The translations under genes and the position numbers were made by a program. From Crossaster papposus (lineage: Eukaryota; Echinodermata; Asteroidea; Velatida; Solasteridae), in assembly GCA_037893245.1 (NCBI GenBank), contig JBAIAA010000904.1, positions 310,001 to 374,000 of the forward strand: a DNA stretch of 64,000 bases, read 5' to 3'. Below are positions 33,213-44,607 of this stretch, one piece after another (positions within the stretch are counted from its first letter, which is position 1; every line of letters begins with the position of its first letter). The notes beneath the pieces were generated by a model. That model made no database searches and was not told the origin of the DNA. It saw only the letters and a program-made list of their open reading frames with translations.

Positions 33213-36200
33213 AATTATGTACTACACTGATTGTGTGGGCACGATCTACCACTAATTAACTACATTTTCTCATTGTCACACAGAAAAAGGTCATTATACT
33301 ATAGACTGCATGCACTCGTTCACAACCACACACCTCACTAAAGAGTATAGTGGCGTTACTTCAAAGTACATGTACTATCTTATTCTTATTGCCTTTTCGC
33401 AATGCAAACCTTTAAATCTCATCTGAACTGATTATGACATCCATGAATATAATATTTAATACACGTTCGAAAATTAATCTAAAGTTCCTTACACTACCTC
33501 CACGCTTACACTCTTTGTAATTTCCCTGTAATGGTCTTTGGAACCTGAGCCTATAGACACAGCTTTAAGAACAAAGTCGTCTGTGGGCTGCTTCCGTCAA
33601 ATCTGCTTACAACCAACAAATATCTCATCTCATGTTGCGTACCGTAGATTCTTCCCCATTGTCTTACATGTAATTATGTTGTATTGCCTCTTCCGCAATA
33701 ATTGTTTGCTTTTTATTTTAATATTTTCTTATTTTCTTTACCGTTTGAATGTGGTTATTGTTTTTTTTTCCATTCCTTGATTGTTTTATTTTATCATATT
33801 TTCCCCTGCACGTATTTTGTTGTGTCAGTCATTGTCTTGTTTGTTTGTTTGTTGGGGTGATTGTTTGAAAACACGTTTATTAAAAATTCTCTACCTCACC
33901 TGCACATTACAGGGCCCTGTTACGTAATTCGTTTGACGAGCAATGTATACCCCCCCCCCCCTGTCCCGGTACCTTATACATATACATCCCCTATATATCT
34001 CAAAATCGTTACTAAGATTTCGGCAATGGTTGGAAATACCTGACTATTTTCAAACATTTCCCCCCATTTATAAATGAAGTTCCACCTCAATTTTTGGCAA
34101 TACTGTTACACATCTATGCATGCTGCTGTCAGCCAACTACATGTAGTCTGGTCTCCTTACCTGATATTTTTTTTCTAACATCTATCAATTGCTTTGTCTG
34201 AACGAAGTCAAAGAACAGCATTAATGTTCTTGGTTTTTCCCAGCATCTATTCACGCAAAACTTAAAAAATGGATCTCCGTCACAATATTTACTATAAATA
34301 TAAACTTAATTCAAACCCATACAATTTAGAAAATTACAACAAAAGCAAATGGTGTATACTACCTTCAAATCATGTAACTTTGAAAACTAGAGGAGTACAT
34401 TCAGAAATTCAAAAAATCTCTATAAAGCCAAAAACACGGTATACAGTATATATATTCATTTCTCAATCTATTTGTCTATTTTATTTTTAAAAATCTTCCA
34501 GGGGAATCTATATCAATACCTTTAGAGAACTAAGCTACTGAGCGAGTTTTGATGTAAATTCTCAATGAGGGTACAGCATTAACAATCATTGAAAACGGGT
34601 CCTTTTTTCATCTATCGCCACCACGACATTATTCAACAGTGTACCCATAGATCTTGCTACATTATGACCCACACTTCACTCTTTTAGAAAACGAAAGAAA
34701 ATCTAAACAAATACATTATTTTCACTCGCGTAATTGGTGTTAAACGTCGCAGTTTTAGTAAAATATTTATCAATTTTGTGTGTAAAATAACATTAACATT
34801 ATCATAATAATTTAATATAGGTTTTTGGCGACTAATTTCTTAAAAATAGCGTTCCAATTCTTTTTAATAGTGCCAATTTGAAGCGAATTAGCTCTCTGCT
34901 GACGTTCCCGTGGTTGGTATTAGATTTAGACGTTCAAATTCGTGTTCATACCTGACATATTCATGTTTTACTCATCCTACGTTAATTTTTTTGGCATTTG
35001 GTTTAAGTGGTCATTCAATTTAGCAGTCGGTTTGGTAAAAGCTTATTTGCATAAAAACAAATCCACATTTGTCTATTCGTTTTCATTTTCGCTCATTAAA
35101 TTTAGCACTTTCTGCATCCAAAATAATAAAAGGGAAACGATTTGTTTTAACTTTTTCCCAAGTTTAATTCTAGTCTAGTTTGTTTAGTTTTAACACGTAT
35201 CCATCTTTAACCCGAAGAAGTAAAATATAGTGAGTGAGTGAGTTTTTAGGGTTTAACGCCGTACCAGCATCAATGGCCATATTCACGGCGGGAACAAATT
35301 TCATTCAACAATTTTTTATTTCATTCAACAATTAATGTGAAGAAGTTACAGTTTTAGAGGTGGGAGGAAAACCCCAGAAGAATAATCCACATATTGGCCC
35401 AGGAAGTAAAATATAAGTTAGCAATACGGAAAAATTATACATACGGGGTGAAAGTAAAGATACAAACAATAAACTTTAGCGAAATTAAGCTTACGTTTCC
35501 TCGCTTTTTATCGCGTATACATATAGTTTTTGTATGTTTTTACTTGTTACTTTTGGCTGTTATATTTGTATTTAATTTAAATCTGTGTTTATGTTATATC
35601 TCTGTTTTTCGTGCTTTCTTTTTCTAACTGATTTTTCTTTTTGAGGTGGCAGAATTTTGTTAGAAAAGTTCTCATTTACTTAATCAATTTGGAATAAGGC
35701 ACTGTATAATTCAAAAGAACTGAACCGTTTTCGAATTCCTTTGCTTATTCCATAAATACTTGCCTAATCGCGAATTCGAATGGCCAAACTGGCACAACTG
35801 GAAGCTCGAGCGAATTTCAATGACCCAATGTGAAATGTTAATGACTCATTCTTTAAATTGAATCGATGCAAAATACAGTTGGATGCATCGAGATTGAAAT
35901 TGAGCAATCTATTTAGTTCATTGAAATGTTGATCTAAAACGTGCATTCCAATTCATGCGAAAATGTGTGATTCGTCATCATTTGGCTGCCAAATCTATTA
36001 AACTGACCGGGAAAACCTATATTAAAAGTATAGTTCTAGATTAGCTATGTACATAGATGTTATTATGACTAATACAGTGTACTGCCATCAGCAAACACAA
36101 TCAAAGAAAATGATTTTGACGATTTAAAAAAAAAAAAAAATGTAAATAAAGAACAAAAGAGGTCCAATTGTGGATCCTTGAGGGACGGCATATGGAAGTT

Positions 36201-37732
36201 GTTTAGAGAGAAGACTCGTAAAGACAAATAATTATAATACCATGGTTAATAGTACCAAAGGCATTAGAAAGGTCTAAAAAATACTCCAAGTGTACTAAGG
36301 GGTGAATTAATATTAGAAGCTACTTTATCAATTAACTGAGTGATAGCGTGCGATGTTGAGTGATTTTCTCGTTAACAAAACTGTATGTTAGATATATTAT
36401 ATTACACAGTATAATATTTTCAAATAAATAGCGGTACGACTGTAAGTGTAGTTACAATTGAGAATGGTCTCTAATAATTAACCAATTTCAAATTAGCAAC
36501 TCTTGAAGATAGAAAAAACGCTGGCAACTTTCACGTTGAGAGAGAAACATTCACGATAAGGGAGTTCAAGGCTTAGAAAGTGCACAAGTAATTTTCTTTA
36601 TTAGCGAACTGTTTATCAGATCACAACCTGTAATATTTTTCTTTGGCAGGTTATGTACGATATCAATGATTTATTGACCCGTTAATTACTTGGGGAAGAA
36701 ATGTTAGGATTCGACAAATAATCATAACAGTTACATGTGTTTGGGTGATTTCATCACTGAGGGTTTGACCATTCACAGTAAAATAACTATAAAAATGGTC
36801 AGCTGTATGATGCGGATTATCATAGTTTCACCATTGAGCCACACGTGTGGATTTTGAAGAAAATTTTTTTTTTTAATAATCGCATGTGGAGTTTTCCATA
36901 TAATTATATTTAAACTGCAAAAAATACTACTTTGCAACAACTTTTGCAGTAAGGAAACCTTCACATGATTCTATGAGAGATCAATTTTTACATAAACCCA
37001 GTAATTAGAATTAACACAATGGTAATTAGCCTAAATTAATTAGTGAAAACGTAAATTCAAGTTTTCCTAAATTGCGGCCCTATCTGTTCAATGTGTTTTT
37101 TCATAATGGAAGGGGCGCACGTGTTTACGCGAGCGCGGCCAAAAATGTAACAAAGATGTGTGGCTTTTCGTGAAAAAGAAAAACCCTTGACCTACTTTTA
37201 CGCCTTTCTATGCAATACATTTTGTACACGTTCAAGGGGCAGTAACGTTTGTCTCTTCGTGAAAATACAAAATGCAATTATCGAGATGGCTGCCCCTTGC
37301 ACCATTAATGCAACTCAAATAATTAATAATGTTTTGCTTACAGAAGCATGTGAAAAATTTACAGCGTTTGAAAGCAAAATAGTTAGAGAATTTGTTGTTT
37401 TAAATGTCAAGTTTGACATGTGTGGTTCTTTGTGAATGTGTGGCTCTTAACATAAGTTAAGAGTTTCAGAGGACAATATTTTGTTCGATTTGAATAATTA
37501 CGATGCGATAAATATCGATGATTGGGCTTTCAGTATATTTTGTGTGTGATAGATTCTTTTATGAATATGTAACGTCACACTGCACGGGCATTGGTAAGGG
37601 ATTACCTTGGTTTTCGGTTTCGGGTAACAATGACCAAACAATGTACAAATGTAGAACGATATACAACAGTAAACTGAACTATTTGCATGTCATTGGTGAT
37701 TAGAAACTGACATGACTAGTTACAATGTCACG
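33213..37732. repeat. Segmental block, unit 3, with TRIM-3 3' flank
   Basis: This is the longest uninterrupted copy of the non-coding block. It preserves empty sites for the two unit-1 MITEs (near 35005 and 35590). It contains a polyC tract (33951-33962) and one SINE (35230-35402). No protein-coding gene is seen; the short open frames are not shared with units 1 and 4. Confidence 0.75.
35230..35402 (+). mobile_element. SINE with 13-bp target duplication
   Basis: The 173-bp insert begins GTGAGTGAGTGAGTTTTTAG and contains GGTGGGAGGAAAACCCC near its right end, a motif common in invertebrate SINEs of the deeply conserved Nin-DC kind. GAAGTAAAATATA flanks both sides (35217-35229 and 35403-35415). 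Units 1 and 4 have a single copy of that word (near 3910 and 46264). The assignment to Nin-DC is from memory of the family and is tentative; the SINE-like insertion itself is well supported. Confidence 0.8.
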
Positions 37733-40576
37733 TCACACCTGATGATACATCTTGACTGAGTAGAAGTCAGACACTGCCAGCTGCCCATCTGATGTGAATG
37801 TGATTCCGGAGGGCAAGTACAGACCCTCTGCAATGCACTTGAGAAAGCCACCTTGAGGGTCATAGTGGTGGATATGACCCGTGTTAATACCATTATACAT
37901 TGCAACATAGATACCTAAGCTATCAGTGCACACACCGTTGCAGTACTGTACTGGTTGACCATTGATGGTGGGTTTGATGATGCGCCGTGTAGTACCATTG
38001 CCATCAGCAACATTTACTGTCTGTGAGCATGAACTGATGACAATTCTATCATTGCTGTCTACAGTCAGATAGTAAGGTTTAACCTTGACTGGTATGGTAC
38101 ATAGGAGCTCACCATCAGTGGGCCTGTGTTCAGTCAACACCAGCCTCTTGATATCACCTACTACGATTGTACCATCATTATTGACAGCTACACTCCAGAG
38201 GTCAACTGCGGTCTTATTACCAACCTCACTCGGTGGCACTGTTGGGAACTCAAAGGCCAGGGTGTTGTCGTTGTTGAAAACCTTCACATGAGATGCGTTG
38301 CCCTCGACGACCACCAAACGATTGTTGGTGCGTGTAGCTGCGATGCCGCGTGGAGCTGTAGGAGTCATGATGTCAAAACAAACAGACGACCATTATGCAT
38401 TTATTGCACAATCCTTTCAAAACAGACATTCTTGAAAGAGTAAAAACTGCAGTAGAAAAATGTCTGTCAAAAATACATTGTTAAGATTTGGTGTACATGC
38501 TTGAGAAACCACCGCGTCTTATAATTCATCTTGCATGATCTTGTTAAGTTTGGTGTTTATTTATGCCCCACAATGTGGGGCATAACATGCTTCACCGTGA
38601 TTTATCTTTCTGTGTAAATAATGTGCTATATAGAATTTTTAAAAATGCCTAAGAGTGATAAATATACACTGCAAAAACTGTGTTTAGCGTGTAAACACTT
38701 TTCTAAACACTTTTTCCTATCAGTTTGTAGACGTGTTTACATGCTAAACATGCCTGTTTAGCATAAGGATGGAGTTTTAGTAATTGAACATCGAGTTTAG
38801 AAATTGAATACGGGTATTTGGCTGCAAAACACGTCAACTGTTAGTGTTAGCAAAAAAGGTCTGTTTACTCGGTAAGCACAGATTTTGGAGTGTAAACCCG
38901 TGAATATCGATGTTTACACAGTATTTATGTGTTTTTTTCTCTGTAACTATCAGATGTATTTTGCTTGGAATTCCCATTTTTTCAAAGAGCTTCAGGAATA
39001 AAGCAAATCAAATTTTTGGGTTTATCCACTTTTGAAATATTTTTTTCATGGAATATACATTGAGGTTGAACAACATTCCCATGTCATGAATACCAACTTA
39101 TTGAATACAGTAGATCATTATTTTGTTTTAAATTTTACAGTTTCAATTTAGTTTTATTTACTTTTGTTTTTACCTTATTTGTTAAAAATCTTAATACAGA
39201 GAATATTAGTGAAGAGCGAATGGAAATTGTTCAAGTGCATAATTTTGCAGATGGCATGTTATTTTAACTTACATGTACCTCCTTGCATCGAGATTGTGCT
39301 TTTCTGGTTGCCATCGATGCTGCAGATCACAACTCGGTCATTGCCGTAGTCAGTCACTGCAATCTCATCAGGTTGACGAGCAGCAATGCCCCAAGCCCCA
39401 TTGAACGCTCCTGGGCCGCTTCCCAGTCTACCAAACTCCCCACACAGCTCCCACTTGCCTTCCATCACCACCTCACCCAGATTGATGTCACCAATCCCCC
39501 CCACTCTGATTGAACTTCAGAAATGCCAGCCTGTCATCAACTCTAGGAATAGCCTGACCGGCCAACAGTTTCAAGTCTTTGCTGATTGTAGGATAGAGTG
39601 ACAGGAAGTCACTATCCGATGCAGTTCTTGTCACCTCTCTAGCTGTATCTAGTGAAAACTGAAACCTCTCCACAGCCAAGCTCGCGTTTTTCTCACATTT
39701 TTCCAGTTTCTGCTCACGATCCGATTGAATGTTTTTGATGTCGTCAAGGATGCGATTTTCTTGGGTTGTGATCTCTGTTCGTATCTTAGCTGCTCTGTCT
39801 TGAACTTCTTTCTTGACTTTCTTAATTGTGAGATTTAAATCTTTTTTCAGTCTTGAGACTTTTTCTCGTGATTCCTGGATTTTCTTCATTGATTTTTCAA
39901 GTGGAGAAAACAGAACAGCCAACGATTGCTTGTACGTTGATGAAGCCAGATTCCTGTCAATGTACGCGTGTTCTGGCTTACAGTGGTCAACGACAGTACA
40001 ATCTCGGCAGATCAACACTTCACATGTCGTGCAAAAGAACCTCGCTGCTTCGCCCTCGTGGATCGAACATTTCGGTTGTTGTTTCTGAGGTTTCTTTGTC
40101 AGTGTAACCTTTCCCTCACGAATGTCTTTCAGTGGAGTCACCTTGTGGTTTGATGTTGCTGCGAATCGAAGATGCATTTTACTACAGGCTGAGCACACAT
40201 TCTGGTCGCAGTCCAGACATCTATGCGTTGCCTCATTGGCTTCCTCACAAATACCACACGAAATACCAGCATCACCCAAGCTCACTACCTTCTCCTGAAG
40301 TTCAATCTCCTCAATCAAACCGATTAGATGAAAGTTGGTTTTCAGACCCTGCACACCCGCCTCTGCAAGCTTCGTCTCCTGTCGACACACGGGGCAAGGA
40401 ATCACCGTACAGCCCTGGTGCTTTGTGCTGTGGTATTTCTGCAGGCATTGCTCACAGAAACTGTGGAGGCATTCTAGTATCTTAGGGCGTTCGTATCTCT
40501 CGTGACATATGCAGCACTCCAGATGCTGTCTGCTAATCGTCTCCAGAGCTAAACTTATCACAGGTCCGGTCGCCAT
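37733..40576 (-). pseudogene. TRIM-NHL gene TRIM-3, frameshifted (exons 39279-40576 and 37733-38355)
   Basis: The gene has the same architecture as TRIM-1. Exon 1 is 1298 bp, one base too long, and the extra base is in a seven-C run at 39496-39502 (TRIM-1 has CTCCTC there). As read, the protein stops after 362 residues, at the end of the coiled-coil region, before any NHL blade. The frame reopens at once and exon 2 is intact (623 bp, one extra codon). Two overlapping donor choices exist at the exon 1 end, GTACAT after 39279 and GTAAGT after 39273, and both keep phase. N-terminal residues resemble TRIM-4, while B-box 2, coiled coil and exon 2 resemble TRIM-1, a mosaic. A homopolymer sequencing error is possible. 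Confidence 0.88.
38356..39278 (-). other. TRIM-3 intron
   Basis: The intron is about 923 bp and similar along its length to those of TRIM-1 and TRIM-4, including the TGTTTAC/GTAAACA cluster at 38670-38920. Confidence 0.6.
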
Positions 40577-40599
40577 TTTGTTTTGTCTGGGAAAAAGAA

Positions 40600-41800
40600 A
40601 AAGAATGTGTTCATGTATTTAATAATAGGTATCGACAGCCAGAGCTCGAGCCTCTAGATATGATGTGAATTTGAAAGAAGTGTAAAATCACGCTGCACAT
40701 CCTCTTTAAACTATCACTTTTTTTTCTTCACATTTTTGCATGATTGGTTGCGGTCCTACTGACAACACGCACACAGCACCGACAACACACTTTGTCAAGC
40801 CAATTCGGTATTCCGATTTATTCCAACTGCGCATGTGCACAACAAGATTGAACAATTTTTCTCAAGGGATAAACACGGCAGACAAATGCACACAAGGCTA
40901 TGGGGGACGTGGTAACCGAATCTGCATTCTCTGTATTTTCTTGTGAAATCGAAAAGACGTTGGGCACTTTGTTCGAACAAAAGTTTGGCCACACAAAACA
41001 CCTGAAAAAAATGTTACTTAGTAACTTTAGAACACGACGATCTCTTTAAATTTGCTGGTACCCCACTATGCTTTTGCACGCAATCGATGAAATGTTTATC
41101 CCGAAAGAAAAATCGTCAAAGCTTCATGTGCGCATGTGCAGTGGAATACCAAACTGGCAAGTTATACATGTTATAGCACTGCCACTGTGATACACACGAT
41201 TACATTTCTTTTGTGAAAATCATATTTTAAATGGAATTTGTTTTTTATACACAAAAACATATCTCTAAGCCAAAAAACAGCGTCAGGTTGCACAATAATT
41301 TTTTCCAATTGACCAATAATAATATCTTTGCTCACTTTTTGCTAATACTGGTCCTAGTTTCAGTCCTCGAAGCAACACAGAAGTACAAAGTCGACAATCA
41401 ACAAGGAGCGCCCCCAGCGTTCTGACTCTGGCCGTTTTCCAAGCCCAAGCTTAGGCTCTAACTTTGGCTCCATTACCATTGACGAATTACTGCATGAACA
41501 AAGCATAAACGGAGACGAAGCTCTTGTTCACTTTCAACTCGGCAGCCTCTGAATATAAACATAAACTTGACAGCATACAAATTAATACCAAGCCCTAAAA
41601 GTTTGCAATGGAGCGCTCTATGGGACAGCGTTTGTATTGACCGGCAATCGTGGTCGTCGGACAAAAGAATTGGGAGTCAAACAATGGGTCCACGATTGAC
41701 AAAACGTCCACGATCTTTTCCCGTGTACAAATACTATGGCGATCATCAAAAAACGTTAGTATAAACAAAAGAGGGAAGAGGTCGGACAATGCCCCGTCCA
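40600..41800. other. TRIM-3 5' flank and intergenic repeats, no gene seen
   Basis: Pieces match the TRIM-2 flank (31920-32140 and 32280-32690, the latter partly inverted at 40800-41150). A partial third copy of the interspersed fold-back repeat lies at 41403-41530. Confidence 0.45.
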
Positions 41801-41819
41801 CGATTGAAGGTCTTTATCA

Positions 41820-44134
41820 AGATGTATGCGTTGGACAAACTACAAATAGAGTGTGGTGATCCTCCGCTGCACCTTCAGAGAAAGTTCCTCTGCAATCTTT
41901 ACGGGATCAAACTTGACACACGCCTTTCTCATCCTAATAAACATATTCAACTTGACTGCTGGCAGAAACAATATTTTCTTGAGAAGTGGACAAATAATCT
42001 GCATCACACCCCATTTGAAGCGAGATGGGATCAGCTTTCCTTGGATGTCATTCCTTTACATAACCCTTTTCCATACTGGCACTACACCAAACCTTACATC
42101 TCCACAGAAATACTTAACCAAACAAAACACATTATTGACAACAATGAGAAAGGTATTATTGCCTCTGAAATTATTCATACTACTTGGGGTAACTCACTTC
42201 ACATTTACACAGATGGTTCACTTAACCCTGACACCAATGCAGTTGGATGTGGCTTATACATCCCCCAACTAAAATACTCTAAAAACTTTAAACTAAATAA
42301 TGAAGCCTCCATATTTACTGCAGAACTTGTTGCTATCCTTCTGGCTGTTGAGTGGATTGAAGAAGTCCAACCAATCCATACTTGCATCTTTTCTGATTGC
42401 TTAAGTGCAATCCAGGTAATTTCTCACTCTATTCCTAACAATAAAATTATCTGTGACATCAGACACACTCTTATCACCATCCAAAATCAAGGAAACAAGG
42501 TTATTCTTGAATGGATTCCAGGACACTGTGGCATTACAGGTAACGAAAGGGCAGACCAAATTGCCAAAAAAACTACCAGCAAAACCAGCATTGATCTAAA
42601 AATACCTCTTTGTACAACGGAAACTAAACATCAACTCAAAAATAATCTTAAAATACAATGGCAATCAGAATGGGATGAGTCCAAAGACTCCGCTCTTAAA
42701 ACAATTCAACCTACTATCTCCTTCCACATCAACACGTGGAATCTTCCACGCTGGCAGGAATCCATCATCCATAGACTCCGACTGGCAGTGTTGTATAGTC
42801 GAGTCACCTATGTCGAGTCCGAGTCCGAGTCCCGAGTCACTTGGTCCGAGTCCGAGTCCCGAGTCACTTGGTCCGAGTCCGAGTCACGAGTCACTTGGTT
42901 CGAGTCCGAGTCCGAGTCACGAGTCACAAGTCACTTGTTTAAATAATTAAATAGTTAAAATATTTCAACCAGTTCACTTTGATGACTGGATCACTATTGA
43001 TCGCAAATTATGTCGTAAAATAAGAATTGGAAATGACAAAATAAAACACATTTAATTTAAACAAAGTTCGTGCCTGCAGTTAAATTGTTGTAGCGACTAG
43101 CGAACTGATGTGACTTGACCAAGCATGTGTGGTGGATATGGTTACGTGTGTCGACATGTGTGAAAACTGGTGCAAACAACACACAGCCATCTCAGTGCAA
43201 TATACAGGCGGTGTTTTTACAGGTACCAGACATGCCAGACTATGGTCAGCTTCGGTTGCGTCTACGGCTAGATCAGCGCGTAAGCCGCCTATGTTTTAAC
43301 ATTAAAAAGAGGTAGCGATATAGCCGCGGCCAGCTAAAGCCGTCATTCTGATTCCGGAGACGAATTCCTATTTTCCTGGTAATATGCATCAAGCAGTGGC
43401 TATGACAGAATACCAGCGTTAATATTGGTGTCGTGCACAATAATGCTTTTACAGAAATATATCCCAGTGTTATTATGCGAATTGAACATAGTCATGTACA
43501 TGTACGTGCGCTGTACACTACATGGCCATCATAGCAACACAGTAATCACGAACACTATTACTTGCAACATCAGTGTAACTGCTTATTTCGTGTGCTAAAC
43601 GTTAATATTCCTCCATGTGCATGACGATCGGATCATTGGAAATGTTTTTAATATTTACAAAAATCTAAAAAAGGTATTGTTAGTAAAAAAGGTATTGTTG
43701 GTAAAAAAACGTGACTCGAGTCACGAGTCCTCGAGGTCAAGTCCGAGTCGTGGTACTGTAGTCGAGTCCGAGTCCGAGTCCGAGTCTTTTGCCGACGTGA
43801 CTCGAGTCAAGTCCGAGTCACCAAAATTGTGACTCGAGACGGACTCGAGTCCGAGTCCTGGACTCGAGTCATACAACTCTGCCGACTGGACACATACAAC
43901 CATCTCAACAGCTTTCACCACAAAATAGGAAAACATCCTGATGGTCTTGGCGAAATATGTCACACTTATGACAACGTCAATCACTTCCTGACTTCCTGTA
44001 AAAAATATAACAACAGCAGACGTAATCTACAAAAGGCTATGAAATACAATACTAATCAAATGACACTTAAAAATTTACTCACCTCCAAACATAACCTCAT
44101 CCATATACTACTCTTTATCAGAAGAGTAACATAA
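41820..44134 (+). pseudogene. 5'-truncated LINE ORF2 end with RNase H and Cys/His tail, split by a hAT-like insertion
   Basis: From about 41850 the frame resembles the region after reverse transcriptase (CGDPPLHLQRKFL). An RNase H domain follows with all catalytic acids visible: IYTDGSLNPD, FTAELVAILL, FSDCLSAI and WIPGHCGITGNERADQIAK. The frame meets a 1096-bp DNA transposon at 42786. It resumes in the same frame at 43882 with a Cys/His motif (EICHTYDNVNHFLTSC) typical of the C-terminus of RNase H-bearing non-LTR elements, and stops at 44134. The 3' UTR may run to about 44600. Endonuclease and reverse transcriptase are absent. It belongs to the RNase H-containing I/Jockey-type elements; the exact clade is uncertain. 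The exact left border is not visible. Confidence 0.85.
42786..43881. mobile_element. hAT-like non-autonomous DNA transposon
   Basis: The 1096-bp insert begins CAGTGTTGTAT and ends ATACAACTCTG, and is flanked by a perfect 8-bp duplication CCGACTGG (42778-42785 and 43882-43889). Eight-base duplications and CAG-type ends are typical of hAT elements. Just inside both ends lie arrays of GAGTCC/GAGTCA words in inverted orientation (42797-42930 and 43708-43870), possibly transposase-binding subterminal repeats. The middle shows no transposase. Removing the insert and one duplication leaves the host LINE frame continuous. Confidence 0.9.
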
Positions 44135-44607
44135 ATTTGTCCCCTCCATGCATATTCTTTCAAGGTTCATACATCTCTACTGCCTGTTACCATTCATTTT
44201 CATATCTTGTTCTTCACGCATACATACTTTGTGCCGAGTGTTCAGTGATTGGCTGGACAAAGTGTCACCTCTTCTACCCCTGGAGTTATGTGGACCTGCA
44301 ATTGTACCGACAGAGCACGGGCTCTTAAAATGCAAGGGAAACGGTGCTGCTTGCAGGATTACTAGTGGCACTTCAGTGTTCAGAGGATCACTGATCACTG
44401 GCATTTTCACATTCATTCAGAACCCTTGTCAACTTATCTCCCCATGATCCATCACTGATTGATGACTTTATAAATCTCATTACAGGTTTTTGCTGACCCG
44501 ACTTAGTACATCTCTTTTGCTGACCATTACAAGCTATAGACACACCCTGCTAACTCTAGTTTTCAGCCAGAGCGCACCAGTAGAACAGTCCTCAGTTTAC
44601 GTGGTCT

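Noticed and set aside
41595-41859. Open frames before the LINE RNase H
   Set aside because: They overlap repeat sequence on both strands and do not continue the LINE protein; the 41789 start includes non-LINE residues.
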